Assembly (NCBI GenBank): GCA_036346225.1
Contig: JARFIW010000999.1
Location: 7,869,501-7,933,500, forward strand
Origin: Platerodrilus igneus
Taxonomy: Eukaryota > Arthropoda > Insecta > Coleoptera > Lycidae
DNA length: 64,000 nt
Reading direction: 5' to 3'
Both the position numbers and the translations under genes were made by a program. Positions 1 to 12,345 of this stretch are shown here, piece after piece (the first letter of the stretch is position 1; the number at the start of each line of letters is the position of its first letter). The notes beneath the pieces were generated by a model. It had not been told where the DNA came from and did no database searches. It saw only the letters and a program-made list of their open reading frames with translations.

Positions 1-1146
1 CCGCATGGTCAACACCTTTCATGTACTTATTGTACCTAATAGCACAAGCTGGCTTCCAAAATTTTTGTTTAGTTGTCCAGTTAATGTTATGGCTTTCAAC
101 CATATCTGCATGTATGGTTAAAATCATTTGAACAGCCCTCTTTGATGGCCAACATTGCAACAAAATGTTGACACTTCTTAAATTATCAGAGTGGTCTCTA
201 TTTTATTTATATTGTGTTGCATGTTTTATTTTTATTCTAGCAACATTTTGCAGGTAGCAACACTGCTGTAATAGTTGTCAGTATAAAAATGGTACCATAA
301 ATTTTGATACGGTTCCAAGAACTGCAAAATTGTTTGCTGAAGTGGTCTCCTTTGTCCGCAATAAATTCAAAATTGCACATGCATCCAATAGAGGCTTTGC
401 AAACCATTCTAATCAATAAACCATGTTTGATATTTTTCGAAGCATTAGGTTTTAAATGATAGTCATCCCCTCCAGGGCATAATTCTTTCGTCAAGTGACA
501 GCTCTCTCTGTAGCTTGTAAATTTGAAGTTTTTGCACAAAGTATGACGTAATTGGTTGAATCTTTTCTAAACGGTCTCTGTTATTTGCTGGATTTGTTGG
601 AAAAATGCCACATGTCAAATTTTCCTAAAGCAATCTCTACTCATGATCTGGAAAAATATTGTTGTTTAAATAGTCCGATCTGTCGACCAATATTCTTCTC
701 TACTGTCTTTGTGAACTTTACCCATTAGCAAAAGTAGTGCGAGAAACTTTTTCAGTTCACTAGTATTTACATTTTTCCACTTTACAGATTTTGTTCCATT
801 TTTGAGGTTCAATATATTTTGTTCACGGTATTGATTGGTTTCTTGCACCATATGGTCAAATAAATCGTTGCCTATAAACAATTAAACTACATCAGTCACA
901 CTTTGTATATTGTTTGGCACCACAGAAACACAAGTTCGTTCTAGAAACTGTTCTATTATTGGGGATTGTCATTTCCAACCACAACATTAATTCTTCATTC
1001 TCACTTTCTTCCGAATCACTGATATTGCGTGGCAATGCTGGAATTCTTCTATGGTAAATAATATCGTCGCTGTCATCACTTGGTTTTGCAGATAAATTAT
1101 TTGCGAATACTTCAAAATTGCTTTCAGATTGAGAATTCATTTTCAT
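1..1146 (-). pseudogene. piggyBac-like transposase, decayed and cut by the window edge
   Basis: Reading leftwards from 1146, the translation starts with an acidic, Ser-rich N-terminus (892-1146). It continues after a frame break with a segment ending in FLALLLLMGKVHKDSREEYW (666-881), then a segment containing KHGLLIRMVCKA and CNFEFIADKGDH (237-539). After another break comes YNKYMKGVDHA at the left edge. This order matches the DDE_Tnp_1_7 domain of piggyBac transposases, which cut and paste DNA at TTAA sites. At least three frame breaks make it non-functional. It lies in an intron of the SLC41 gene, on the same strand. The 3' end and terminal repeats are outside the window or not recognisable. 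The family assignment is fairly sure from the motifs; the exact subfamily is not known. Confidence 0.8.
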
Positions 1147-1753
1147 TTTAACTTTTTAGTGCCTTGAAGTGTTTATAAGTTAACAGAAATTTTACCGATT
1201 TGTTCATTATCAACTATCTACGTTCGTAGGGATTTTACAGTTCTATATTTCTACTACTGTATCATTACATAAATAAATCAGGCCTCTCTCTGCTGTAATT
1301 TCTAAACTTCATAAAAAAGGACACCACTTTAAAAATTGTGTTTAGTATTTGTTCCTGTTGTACATATTTACAATTTAGCTCTTGCTAACTTAGCAGGCAT
1401 ACTTATGATAATATTATTCTAATTTACTTTTAATATTTACAATATAGGAAAAGTAATAATTTGAAATATAAACAACAGACATAAGTTCACTTATATTGAG
1501 TACTTGTACCTAAACCAAAATTAACGAATGTTGATTATGTGGGTACAAATACCTGCCCCTCCAATACATGCCAGTCCACACAACTGGTACTAGTATCAGG
1601 TTCGCTAATATATACAGTCGATAAAGCAGATACAAATACCTTTGCATGTAGTGTGTTAAAATATGCTTTTGGTTACGAGATATTACAAACTCTTAAATAC
1701 AAAATGCTGTAATTTATTTAGACTTTTCAGAAAATTAAATTTAATAAGCATAC
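1147..1753. other. SLC41 intron sequence without recognisable features
   Basis: AT-rich sequence between the piggyBac remnant and the SLC41 exon that ends at 1754. It starts with the GTATGC donor on the minus strand. I see no further exon, RNA gene or repeat. Confidence 0.6.
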
Positions 1754-1933
1754 CTGAACAAGTCCAATATTTCCGATTATCATTTTAAACATTTCAATAT
1801 CCCAATGTATATTTCCTAAATTTGCTTGTGTGGATAATCTAGAAGCTAAACACATATCCAAATTTCCCTTTAAACCAATAATAGCTGGAACCAATATATA
1901 CAGAGATTCCACTTCTTGAAACACTTCATAGTT
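1754..1933 (-). CDS. SLC41: SLC41 magnesium transporter, exon 4 (last one in the window)
   Basis: This 180-nt exon encodes exactly 60 residues, beginning NYEVFQEVESLYILVPAIIG and containing LKGNLDMCLASRLSTQANLG. That block is the signature of the first MgtE-type domain of the SLC41 family, membrane proteins that move magnesium across cell membranes. On the minus strand it is preceded by the acceptor TTTTTTAG and followed by the donor GTATGC; both borders are phase 0. It joins exon 3 as ...LILGSTE/NYEVF..., which keeps the family's continuous helix-loop-helix pattern. Downstream exons lie left of position 1, beyond the piggyBac insertion. The reading frame is intact and the motif strongly conserved, so this is a real host exon. 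Confidence 0.92.
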
Positions 1934-2660
1934 CTAAAAAATACATAAGTAATCCTATCGAAACGAAAAAATAAAAATCAAGAAAAAATTTTGACTTGAT
2001 TAATGTATTGGGTTTTATAACTAAAAATGCATTATTCAGTAAATCATTTAGCTCTATATTGATTGCACTTTTAAAAATATAAAATGAGCATGGCTCGACA
2101 TTATCTGATTTTTTTTTAAAATTGAAATTTAACATTTTTCATAATTAATAAATCCAGAATGTTTTAAAGAGATATATGAACTTATGACAAAATGGGAGTT
2201 AAGAGAGAAACTGGTAAAGTTATAGAAATACATTCACTAGGATAAATATAACTCAAACCACTTTTGTCAATAATAATGGAAATAGGTTATTTCAAAGTAG
2301 AATAAATGATGAAAATGAGGCAAAATGGTGTTACAGAACTGACTAGTTAGTGATGAAGAAATGATATGAAGTTTTTGTAACACTTGAAGTATAGTAATAA
2401 AAAATGAAATGATGTTGTACCTGCGACTAAATAAAACATTTTTCTTGCCAAAATTCTAGATTAAAAATTTTTTCTCACATACAATTATGGAGTCATAACA
2501 TGGTCAACAACTGTCACTGTTGAAACCAATCAGTGCATTTCTTTTTTGTATTTGTTACTTTTTAGTCGCAAAACGTCATTCATACTTATCCTTTGGTCAT
2601 TTGTTACATACTTAATATATGTGAAATATAGAAACAAGCCAAAATATTAAAATTACATAC
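1934..2660. other. SLC41 intron 3
   Basis: A 727-bp intron between the donor GTATGT at 2660 and the acceptor AG at 1934-1935 (minus strand). It is AT-rich, and I see no embedded element. Confidence 0.75.
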
Positions 2661-2875
2661 CTCTGTACTACCAAGAATCAATCCAGCACCAATCGTACCC
2701 CCTCCAGCAATCATAAATGGTATAGCAATTTGCAGCAACACATTATACCATCGTTCATTTTTGTAGTAGTCGTCAGATGAATCTGATTGAATCGTTCCAG
2801 ATCGTACGGATTCAATTGATACAACAGATCCACTACAATCGAGTGGTGAATCAGGACATATATCAACGCTGACCC
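2661..2875 (-). CDS. SLC41: SLC41 magnesium transporter, exon 3
   Basis: A 215-nt exon, acceptor TTTTCTTCCAG and donor GTATGT. Its first two bases complete a glycine codon begun by the last base of exon 2 (phase 1), and it then gives 71 codons. The first ~40 residues (VSVDICPDSPLDCSGSVVSI onward) form an acidic, Ser-rich cytosolic segment. The rest (WYNVLLQIAIPFMIAGGGTI and GAGLILGSTE) is the first transmembrane helix region of the MgtE-like domain, rich in Gly as in the SLC41 family. The phase match to exon 2 and the phase-0 join to exon 4 support the gene model. No stops or frame breaks are seen. Confidence 0.9.
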
Positions 2876-2992
2876 CTGGAAGAAAATTTTTATTTAATTA
2901 TAAAAAATAATGGAATAAAATATAAAAATATAATATACAGTGGGTTCATGCTAAATGTGGTTTTCAAGAGGTGAAAGAAAATACTGAATATA

Positions 2993-2995
<3 letters not shown>

Positions 2996-3039
<44 letters not shown>
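2996..3039. repeat. (TA)n microsatellite
   Basis: Uninterrupted alternating TA dinucleotides in SLC41 intron 2. Confidence 0.97.
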
Positions 3040-3041
<2 letters not shown>

Positions 3042-4334
3042 GTTACGATATCGCCACTTGCCAGATGTATAACGACCAATTGCCCGCAGATCGCCACCTC
3101 TCTGTGCCTTTAAAATAATTTAAATTTAACACAATTAATTTTATGTCTCGACTAGCTCTAAACCGCACAGAGTGAACGACGATGTGATAACAGAAAATTG
3201 TTACCCACTTCCTTCTAACACTCCATATACCTGAATAAGACAAGCTAAATTCACTAAAATTCGTATAATAAGCTAAGAAAATTTACAATTTACAACTCTA
3301 CGTCCTTTTTAATATCATTTGCTATTTACAGAACTTTTGAATCAAAACTCAAATAAATATTCCTATCAAATTTGTTCATCCCGAAATTTATAACCTTTTT
3401 ATCGCAATTAAAGCCAGCAAAAGAATTGTATTTTATTATGAATGGTTTCGTTGAACGTTCAAAAAATTATACCCCTTTTTAAACGTACTTTAATATACCA
3501 ATCAAAATTTTTTTTGTTGACCTTTTACACCAAATATCTAAATTGTATGCAAGTTTTAAGTTCATCAAATATTTAAAATAATAAATGTAACGTACTATGA
3601 ATTGAGACGATAATTATGACCTGATACTCCTCCTGCTGTAGCTTTTCATTAGAGTTCCTTGGCTCAAATCGGTTGTTTGTTCAGTGGTTTCGAGTCGCTG
3701 ACCCGCCAATTGGCATGTATCCTAGTACTTCGAACTATTTTCCAGCAACTTGCAGACGTTTGTCCAATGACTTGAAGTACTAACCCAGTATTTCAAGCAT
3801 CATACCGTTTATTTAGAGTTTTATCCCAATTATTTAGTGTTTTAGCGTCCTAATTTAGTCTTATTTATTTAATTAATTGATTTCTCAGTTTACTACTCAG
3901 TGCCCTAAATTAATAAATTGTAAATTTTATTCATATTAATTAAATCTAGACTTACGTTTTACACCAACGGCAGAGTTTTATACACACATATCTCAATCGT
4001 GCACTTTTACTATTTTTCACTTGGAATTTTTAAATTAATATGACTCACTTATATTTTTAATTTTACTTCACTAAATTGAAATTTACGCAATACCTTTTGT
4101 TTCGACCATTACAGTCCGTGTGTCGGTTATGGAATGCTTCCTCTTATCTGTTCTGGTCGGTCTTATAAATAAGTTCGTTCCACACGCTTGTATTGGTTGA
4201 CCGTTCGCTATCTTGTTATTAGACCATGGCCAAGGCGTTGCTTATGTGCTATCTTCAACCCATTGGGTTTTATTTAGTATTGCATGTTATAGACGCTTGA
4301 CTTTCCACGTAAGTAAAACTTGTTTAATAGTGAT

Positions 4335-4336
<2 letters not shown>

Positions 4337-4367
<31 letters not shown>
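4337..4367. repeat. (TA)n tract at the edge of the LTR element
   Basis: Alternating TA directly abuts the left LTR at 4368. The right LTR is followed at 11392 by ATATATATG, so the element probably inserted into a TA tract and its target duplication (about ATATA) cannot be delimited exactly. Confidence 0.85.
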
Positions 4368-4369
<2 letters not shown>

Positions 4370-6426
4370 CTGTGATACCTTTAAAATCCGTGAACTACGC
4401 TTTTCGCCTCGGCTGCTCACCTAATGTTATAAACCTCCTCATTCATAAAAAAAAAACAACACATTCCTACCAAAAACATCAACGTTAACTCTATTTACAT
4501 CAATATTCAGAATACATTAAAATTTCAAAATTAAAACTCAGCATAAATTTCAGTTTTAAAAGAATTTCAAGATTAATTTTATTATCATTTTACTGTGCAT
4601 CCAAAATTAAAGTCCTTGTTGGATGCCTACTAATTAATATAACAATATAAGCAGACCGGAGTCTGAGTATAAAGGAGCATCTACCACCCCTTTACGTTAA
4701 TTAACCAGGTTCGTCTAATTGAGCTCAAAGACATACCCAAATTTTCATCATATTCCCGAACATCAAAACAAAATACCCTTTTAACTTAAACAAGCAAATT
4801 TCATCTTAAAATTAAACTTTTATGGTTAGAACAATTTCACTAATGTCCATTTAAAGTAAATCAATTATAAAGTCATTCAATACACACAAAATGTCAAACA
4901 AAATAGTATAATTTACCTGAAGGTTACTGTCCTCGTAGCTTGAAGTATCGTTTCTTTAGTTAATCACACCATTCAACAGGATTATATTTACGGCTTCTGA
5001 TTCTCTACGTTTTAAAATTTTCTCCATCACCATCCATTCAAAGTCGTTTCTGGGCCTTTCCGGAACTCATCTGTGTTTATCTGACCCTTGTTTCATGGAT
5101 CCAGACACGTATTTGAACCATTTAATTATTAACACCCCGAAAAATAGCAAAGAAATTCATGCTTCTGTCACCAATATACGCCAAAACTGCCTACTTTTGT
5201 GTATACCTTCGTCGTTGTAAATTTTGCTAATTGGTACAGTGAAACTAAATTTTATTACATTGTATCTAAGTGCACTGAAGTACATTCATGTTAGCACGTA
5301 AATAACAAGCTATTTTGAATCACTAAAATATACTAGCAAACTTTAAATTATTTAATCAAACTAAAATGCACGGTTTAACATCTTCAATCAAGTCGCGTAT
5401 GTACGAGCTTTTAACGCATCGAATCGTCAAAAGTCTAAGAGTCTAAGAGGGCTTGTTTATATTCATCTCGGTATATATAGCAAAAAGCCTGTCTGTCGGT
5501 CTGTTCCCCAAAACGGGTAATTCTAAAGAATTTCTCATGCCATGTTCCCAGTCTGTCGCTCGCGCGTCGATTTTTACGAATTTTCACTCGCCCCATTTAA
5601 ATCTCAGAAAATTTCCACACGGCACGCAAGCATGTCCGAGAAAAACTAATTAATTTTGTACAGAAATTGTTGTTCTACCTCTGATATTTGCATCCTATTT
5701 TCAACCAATTGTGACCCTCGTGACGTTGTTTAAATCCCGCCTTTTACAATATGTGTCTTTGCTTGACGCATTTTCTCTTTCCTTCTCTACCGTGTTCTTA
5801 TTGGTGCAACTTGATATTCTTTATTATCGATTATTTTAGTCCACATGGAGTGTGAAATAACCCAGCTTTAGCAATTCTCGTTACTATTATGCGACGTTTT
5901 CCCCAAGATTCTTTGAAACATTAATTATCTGCAAAATTTACGCCGAATGTGATATTTAAACTACGCAGGTGTTCAAAATAATATTAATTCTCAGAGCTTT
6001 ATTCCGTGGTATTTTAATCTTGGGTTTTTACAAGTTTCTATAGGTATTATATGTTATTAACGGTTTAATTAACTCCAATTAAAATTGATTTCTATCCTTT
6101 TCATTTTTTTTTTAGCGAATACAACTTAAATATTAATTATTATATGTACACTTTGTTTTACTACCGGTTACTTAAAATAGGGTTAATTAATGTAAACTTT
6201 GCACGTAATTTCTCTTTGTTTAGGAATAATTACATTACACGCAGAGCTTTTCAATACTGCTTCGTCTTATAAATAATTTAAATTTCTTATTTTTACTGAA
6301 ACAACCGAGTTTATTTATGCTTCATGGTTTTAATAACGCGTATTATTTAATGAAATTCCTTATACACGGTGATTAAAATTATTTGATGTGATTATTTAAT
6401 TTTCTACCCTGGTCTAAATATGAGTA
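4368..6426 (-). repeat. 3' LTR of the gypsy derivative
   Basis: A ~2,059-bp direct repeat, the partner of 9340-11391. Borders are set where the two copies stop matching: TGCTGTGATACC on the left and ...AAATATGAGTA on the right (plus strand). A TATA-like TATATATA lies at 5472-5479. Confidence 0.93.
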
Positions 6427-6737
6427 TTTTCCCCCTATTTGAATCCTATATACATCCTATCTACCTATCCTATTCCTAACTTTTAACTAATCTTCACTAT
6501 ACTTCACTTCCCCCTACCTAATCCTATATACCTATCCTACTCTTACTCTATTCCTAACTCGCCACTAATCTTATAAGAAATATTTATACTTAACCTATCT
6601 TATTTTCTTCCTACATTTACTCTTTATTCTCATCCTAAACCTATTCCTAATTATCTCCCATACTTATCCTATACCTAGTTTTATTTTCTATCAACACCTA
6701 CTTCTACTTTTCTATATACACCTATTCTATCCCTATC
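6427..6737 (-). repeat. Purine-rich (sense strand) low-complexity run next to the 3' LTR
   Basis: About 310 bp made of irregular CCTATCCTA-like pieces on the plus strand, so purine-rich on the element's sense strand. The sense strand ends in AATAGGGGGAAAA directly before the LTR, which is the probable polypurine tract that primes plus-strand DNA synthesis. Confidence 0.7.
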
Positions 6738-7640
6738 CTATTTAAATCTAACTCTCTTCTTGACCCTCCAAGTCTTTCTTCTCACCATCCTAATACTCTT
6801 CATTCCTATTTCTCCCCCTTTCATATCTATACTTATCATCCCTATTATCTCACATACAATAAACTTATCATCCCTATTATCCTTACTCTTAAATATTACT
6901 TCTTCTTCAGTCCCTACACTTGTCTGTTTCTTATTTATTCTTATTTCCTTTTCTGCCGACAAACCAAACGATACTACTTTACAATTATCGATTTTTCCCT
7001 CTATGGAAAATCCTATGTACCTTCTAGAATTTTTGTGTACTGGAATCCGCCAGAATGAATTCCTTAAATCTACTTTATTAAAAACAAACTTGCCACTTAA
7101 CCTCATCAACAATAATTCTGCCTTCACCTGCTCCTGATATGCTGCTTCTACCCCCACTACTTCTGCATGTTTTTGTACTAAAGCTTGAACCTCTACTCTC
7201 CTATCCTCTGGACATCTTATTGTGTTGATCTGTTTTACTTCATCATCCTCTACCTCTACTACATTAATACTAAACCCAGTGTCATCCTCTGTGACTTCAT
7301 AACTGCCCTTCCATGGCACTACCCTATCCTTAATCCTTACTACCTTCCTTTCCATATCTATCAAAACCCCTAACTTCATCATACAGTCAACACCTAAAAT
7401 GCTCTGAAACTTCAGTCCAGGTACAATTACAAACTCCTGTTCACAGCTTAAACCTCCTATATCTATCCTAAGCACCACAACACTATTTACTACAGCAAAC
7501 TTCTTTTTATTTGGAGCTACTAAATGGCTACGTTTTATAGGCATAATTCTATCACAAACCTTATCCCTAATTTTGCTGACGAATTCCTCCGATATTAAAC
7601 TCGCCTCTGCCCTGTATCAAGTAATACTTCTACATTATTC
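6738..7640 (-). pseudogene. Aspartic protease joined to a reverse-transcriptase scrap by deletion
   Basis: The active-site triad codons DTG lie at about 7610-7618 (minus strand), followed by a one-base frame break. From 7544 the frame is open for 268 residues. The first ~60 contain the flap/C-terminal protease motif ILGVDCMMKLG; then comes an acidic linker. RT-like residues FNKVDLRNSFWRIPVHKNSR and YIGFSIEGK follow from residue ~155. The RT segment keeps only the region around the first catalytic Asp; YxDD, RNase H and integrase are gone. The open frame therefore spans a deletion joint. It is not a working polyprotein. Confidence 0.8.
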
Positions 7641-7772
7641 TCAAAATTTCTAAATTAATAATTGGCAAACATAATTTTTCCTCAGTTTCTGGCTCTACTT
7701 CCTCCTCAATTTTGAAAAATTCACGTGGATGTTCGTATACATTTACACAGAAATCTAGTGGTCTGTCACGTT

Positions 7773-9194
7773 CTAAAAATCCTGTCTCATCCTGTTTTCC
7801 GTGCTTGGTCCTGGTTGTCCTTCTACACCCTGTGCGTACGTCCTCCTCGTGTTAATATCCGTGTCCCTGTCTCTATTCGGCGTGCTGGTCACAGTCCTGT
7901 TTACTTCCGGTAAACTGTTCTGTCTCGTGTAACTAGGTCTTGGCGTCGGTCCCCTAGTCGCACTATTGCTCCTGTATTCCTGTCCTCGTCGTTCCCAATT
8001 CGGTCGAAAATTTCTGTTGTAGTCAGGCCGTCTCGGATAATTCGGTGTCCTGTTGTCAAACCTAACTGTGTTAACGTTTCGTTCTCGTATCTCTCTTGTC
8101 CGTCCTACACATACATCGTCATATCTCTGCAAATACTCTAAAAATGTCTCCCGTTCTGTGATGTTTTGTAAGGCCACGTGTTGTCTAATTTCCAGTTCAA
8201 AATGTCGTGATAGGTACTTGATAATCTGTCTGTCCGTCAAGGGTGGATTCAGTTGTTTGGCCACACTGTACTTGCGGATGGCATATTGCTCCCTAGAACC
8301 TGCAAACTCTCCCTTAAATTTTCCTGTAATCAAGTCGTCCCTAATCTGATCCTGTTTGTGATCACTCCAGTAATGTTGTAAAAATTTGTTTTCAAAGTCC
8401 TGATACGTGTCTATGTCCTGTCCTACTAAATTGTACCATGCTTCCGCGTTGTCCTTTAATAAAGCCTTTATCGTATTCAGTTTAGTCTGTTCGTCAAATA
8501 AATTTCCCACTAGATTTCTTACATTATTAATAAAATTTGTGGATTTACCCTGTTATCGCCATAAAACTTCATGTGTTGGTCCAATGATACTCCACCTGTA
8601 GAAAATCTGGGACCATCCCCCGTTAAATTTGATATGTTGTATTTAATACTACTAACTTCGCGTTCTACCCGGCCTAACTGATCCCTACATGAGTCCGTTA
8701 CTTCAGTCATTTTTACATTAATCTCTTCTTCACAGAACATACGTACTTCGGACCTTAAATGTCCCATTTCCTGTCGAAGACCTGTAATATCACGTTCATT
8801 TTTTTTCAACCCTATTTTCAACTTCCCCCATCTTTACGGTAAGACTATTTTTAAATTCTGAAACTTCTTGATTCGTCTTATCTATTTTCTGACTAATTTG
8901 CTCAAACTTACGATTCGATTCCTCACTCATTTCTCTAATCTCTTCTAACTTCCTGTTCGATTCTTCCCTAGCTCTATTAGATTCATCGCTTAGCTGTTCT
9001 AATTTTCTATTGGATTCTTCACTCATCCTCTCTAACATTCTCAATATCATCTCGTTTCCTTGATCCCCTGATTCCGTCCTCGACTGATCTCTACTGCCTC
9101 CAGCTTCTTCCATTTTAGAATTTTTCTCACACAATGCACTATCGTCACTTCCAATTTCCACTCCTTGACTCCTTAACCACTCCTTTCTCTGCAT
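7773..9194 (-). pseudogene. gag-like gene with an N-terminal coiled coil, two frame breaks
   Basis: Three overlapping or adjacent open segments, 9194-8796, 8821-8519 and 8510-7773, read in order on the minus strand. The first (start MQRKEWLRSQG) has repeated heptads such as EESNRKLEQ and EESNRKLEEI, a clear coiled coil. The second continues as a helical segment up to FYGDNRVNP. The third contains the capsid-like part (WYNLVGQDIDTYQDFENKFL) and an Arg/Pro/Asn-rich basic tail suited to RNA binding. No CCHC knuckle is seen. A gag protein packages element RNA into particles. The frame breaks near 8820 and 8515 make this copy defective unless frameshifting occurs. Confidence 0.8.
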
Positions 9195-9305
9195 ACGTTC
9201 TAATCACTCACACACACTCTAAAATACTCTTAAATTTATACACACACAAAAACTCTCTCTCTCAGATCGCCAGTTTCCTGGAATAAAATCACAAAAATTT
9301 TATTT

Positions 9306-9339
9306 GGAACTCGAGCCTCACTTTTGGGTCGTCAAAGAA
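9306..9339 (-). promoter_or_regulatory. Presumed primer-binding region of the gypsy derivative
   Basis: On the sense strand the 5' LTR ends ...CACAGCA and is followed by TTCTTTGACGACCCAAAAG. This is where a tRNA primer should pair. It does not begin with the common TGG, so I cannot name the tRNA. Confidence 0.4.
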
Positions 9340-11391
9340 TGCTGTGATACCTTTAAAATCCGTGAACTACGCTTTTCGCCTCGGCTGCTCACCTAATGTT
9401 ATAAACCTCCTCATTCATAAAAAAACAACACATTCCTACCAAAAACATCAATGTTAACTCTATTTACATCAATATTCAGAATACATTAAAATTTCAAAAT
9501 TAAAACTCAGCATAAATTTCAGTTTTAAAAGAATTTCAAGATTAATTTTATTATCATTTTACTGTGCATCCAAAATTAAAGTCCTTGTTGGATGCCTACT
9601 AATTAATATAACAATATAAGCAGACCGGAGTCTGAGTATAAAGGGAGCATCTACCACCCTTTACGTTAATTAACCAGGTTCGTCTAATTGAGCTCAAAGA
9701 CATACCCAAATTTTCATCATATTCCCGAACATCAAAACAAAATACCCTTTTAACTTAAACAAGCAAATTTCATCTTAAAATTAAACTTTTATGGTTAGAA
9801 CAATTTCACTAATGTCCATTTAAAGTAAATCAATTATAAAGTCATTCAATACACACAAAATGTCAAACAAAATAGTATAATTTACCTGAAGGTTACTGTC
9901 CTCGTAGCTTCGAAGTATCGTTTCTTTAGTTAATCACACCATTCAACAGGATTATATTTACGGCTTCTGATTCTCTACGTTTTTAAAATTTTCTCCATCA
10001 CCATCCATTCAAAGTCGTTTCTGGGCCTTTCCGGAACTCATCTGTGTTTATCTGACCCTTGTTTCATGGATCCAGACACGTATTTGAACCATTTAATTAT
10101 TAACACCCCGAAAAATAGCAAAGAAATTCATGCTTCTGTCACCAATATACGCCAAAACTGCCTACTTTTGTGTATACCTTCGTCGTTGTAAATTTTGCTA
10201 ATTGGTACAGTGAAACTAAATTTTATTACATTGTATCTAAGTGCACTGAAGTACATTCATGTTAGCACGTAAATAACAAGCTATTTTGAATCACTAAAAT
10301 ATACTAGCAAACTTTAAATTATTTAATCAAACTAAAATGCACGGTTTAACATCTTCAATCAAGTCGCGTATGTACGAGCTTTTAACGCATCGAATCGTCA
10401 AAAGTCTAAGAGTCTAAGAGGGCTTGTTTATATTCATCTCGGTATATATAGCAAAAGCCTGTCTGTCGGTCTGTTCCCCAAAACGGGTAATTCTAAAGAA
10501 TTTCTCATGCCATGTTCCCAGTCTGTCGCTCGCGCGTCGATTTTTACGAATTTTCACTCGCCCCATTTAAATCTCAGAAAATTTCCACACGGCACGCAAG
10601 CATGTCCGAGAAAAACTAATTAATTTTGTACAGAAATTGTTGTTCTACCTCTGATATTTGCATCCTATTTTCAACCAATTGTGACCCTCGTGACGTTGTT
10701 TAAATCCGCCTTTTACAATATGTGTCTTTGCTTGACGCATTTTCTCTTTCCTTCTCTACCGTGTTCTTATTGGTGCAACTTGATATTCTTTATTATCGAT
10801 TATTTTAGTCCACATGGAGTGTGAAATAACCCAGCTTTAGCAATTCTCGTTACTATTATGCGACGTTTTCCCAAGATTCTTTGAAACATTAATTATCTGC
10901 AAAATTTACGCCGAATGTGATATTTAAACTACGCAGGTGTTCAAAATAATATTAATTCTCAGAGCTTTATTCCGTGGTATTTTAATCTTGGGTTTTACAA
11001 GTTTCTATAGGTATTATATGTTATTAACGGTTTAATTAACTCCAATTAAAATTGATTTCTATCCTTTTCATTTTTTTTAGCGAATACAACTTAAATATTA
11101 ATTATTATATGTACACTTTGTTTTACTACCGGTTACTTAAAATAGGGTTAATTAATGTAAACTTTGCACGTAATTTCTCTTTGTTTAGGAATAATTACAT
11201 TACACGCAGAGCTTTTCAATACTGCTTCGTCTTATAAATAATTTAAATTTCTTATTTTTACTGAAACAACCGAGTTTATTTATGCTTCATGGTTTTAATA
11301 ACGCGTATTATTTAATGAAATTCCTTATACACGGTGATTAAAATTATTTGATGTGATTATTTAATTTTCTACCCTGGTCTAAATATGAGTA
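9340..11391 (-). repeat. 5' LTR of the gypsy derivative
   Basis: A ~2,052-bp copy, almost identical to 4368-6426. Transcription should run leftwards from this LTR. Confidence 0.93.
10443..10450 (-). promoter_or_regulatory. TATA-like box in the 5' LTR
   Basis: TATATATA on both strands, about 940 bp into the LTR on its sense strand and followed by ATGAATATAAACAAGC. The position is plausible for a U3/R border. It is present at the same place in the 3' LTR (5472-5479). Confidence 0.45.
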
Positions 11392-11404
11392 ATATATATG
11401 ATCG

Positions 11405-12345
11405 TTTTTTGATTTTATTGCTTGTGATTTTTTTTTTTGATTTGGATAGTCTCTAAAAATCCTCTTTTACTGTCTTTTATTTCAGTACCTAAAATTTCTA
11501 CATTATCAACATCAAATTTGTGTAAATTTTCTAAGGCATGAGCCGCCAGAGCGGTGCATTTTTTGTTGTTAGTTTTTATTGAATATTTTTGCTCGTATAT
11601 TCGTTTATGGAGGTATTGTTTGGAATTTCCGATATACACGCCGGGACAATCACTACAATTTATTTTGTATATGGAGTGTGTTTTGTACTTTTGCTCTATT
11701 TCTGGTCTTAATTTTGTAAAATTGTTTGGTTTATGTACAACTTGAATATTATGATTTTGTAAACATTTTTTAGTTTTTCGGATAGTCCCGGGGTGTAGTC
11801 GATACTAATCCTGTTGTCTATTACGTTTGATTTTTTATTATCGTAGTTGTTAAATATCTTGTGTACTTTTGTTTTTATAACTGGCTCGTAGAAGCTATTT
11901 GGGTAGTCGTTATTCTTTAAAATATTTTAAATTTTTTTAAGATTTTTTGGTTTATGTTTATTATGTGAAAAATGCATTGCTCGGTCGACAAGGTTGTTAA
12001 TTATATTTTTCTTATATCTCACAGGGGTGTTAGATTTGTAATTAAGATATCTACCACTTCAGGTTGTTTTGTTGAACCAGTTGGTAGTGGTTTCTCCTTT
12101 ATCATTGTAAGTAATTAATAAATCAAGGAAAGAGATGGTGTTGTTAACTTCTTTCTCTATTGTGAATTGTAGATGGGGGTGGTAGGAATTAAATTTGTTT
12201 AGCGTTTCGTCGATTTTGTTTTCTGGAAGGCACATTATACATTCGTCAACATACCTTTTAAAAAATACGGGTTTATAGCTAAGCTGTTTTATAATTTCTT
12301 CTTCTAGATCCTCCAGTACTAGGTTAGCCAAAAATACGTTCAAAT
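11405..12345 (-). mobile_element. Penelope-like element, 5'-truncated fragment
   Basis: Reading leftwards, 12343-12059 is a reverse-transcriptase piece starting in the FLANLVLEDLE block. It carries RYVDECIMCL at the catalytic site, where the usual second Asp is Glu. After frame breaks, 12050-11700 gives the basic thumb-like region (VRYKKNIINNLVDRAMHF). Then 11690-11415 gives a GIY-YIG endonuclease: NCSDCPGVYIGNSKQYLHKR and TALAAHALENLHKFD. RT plus C-terminal GIY-YIG nuclease is diagnostic of Penelope-like elements, which prime at nicks or telomeres. The 5' part is missing and several stops occur, so it is dead. It abuts the LTR element on its left. Confidence 0.88.

Larger units (their letters stand above)
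4368..11391 (-). mobile_element. Deletion derivative of a Ty3/gypsy-type LTR retrotransposon with 2-kb LTRs
   Basis: Two nearly identical direct repeats (4368-6426 and 9340-11391) flank only ~2.9 kb of interior. Reading on the minus strand, the order is 5' LTR, gag-like ORFs (9194 to 7773), protease (about 7640 to 7300), a scrap of reverse transcriptase (to 6738), a long purine-rich run, 3' LTR. Most of RT, RNase H and integrase are missing, so it could only move with help from a relative. The LTR copies differ by a few small indels (for example the A-run at 4447 and the G-run near 4663), which points to a recent insertion. It sits in SLC41 intron 2, in sense. The LTRs run TACTC...CAGCA on the sense strand rather than TG...CA. 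Confidence 0.88.

Noticed and set aside
6760..7137. Plus-strand frame of 125 codons with hydrophobic residues
   Set aside because: Antisense shadow of the protease/RT scrap; composition follows the purine-rich sense strand.
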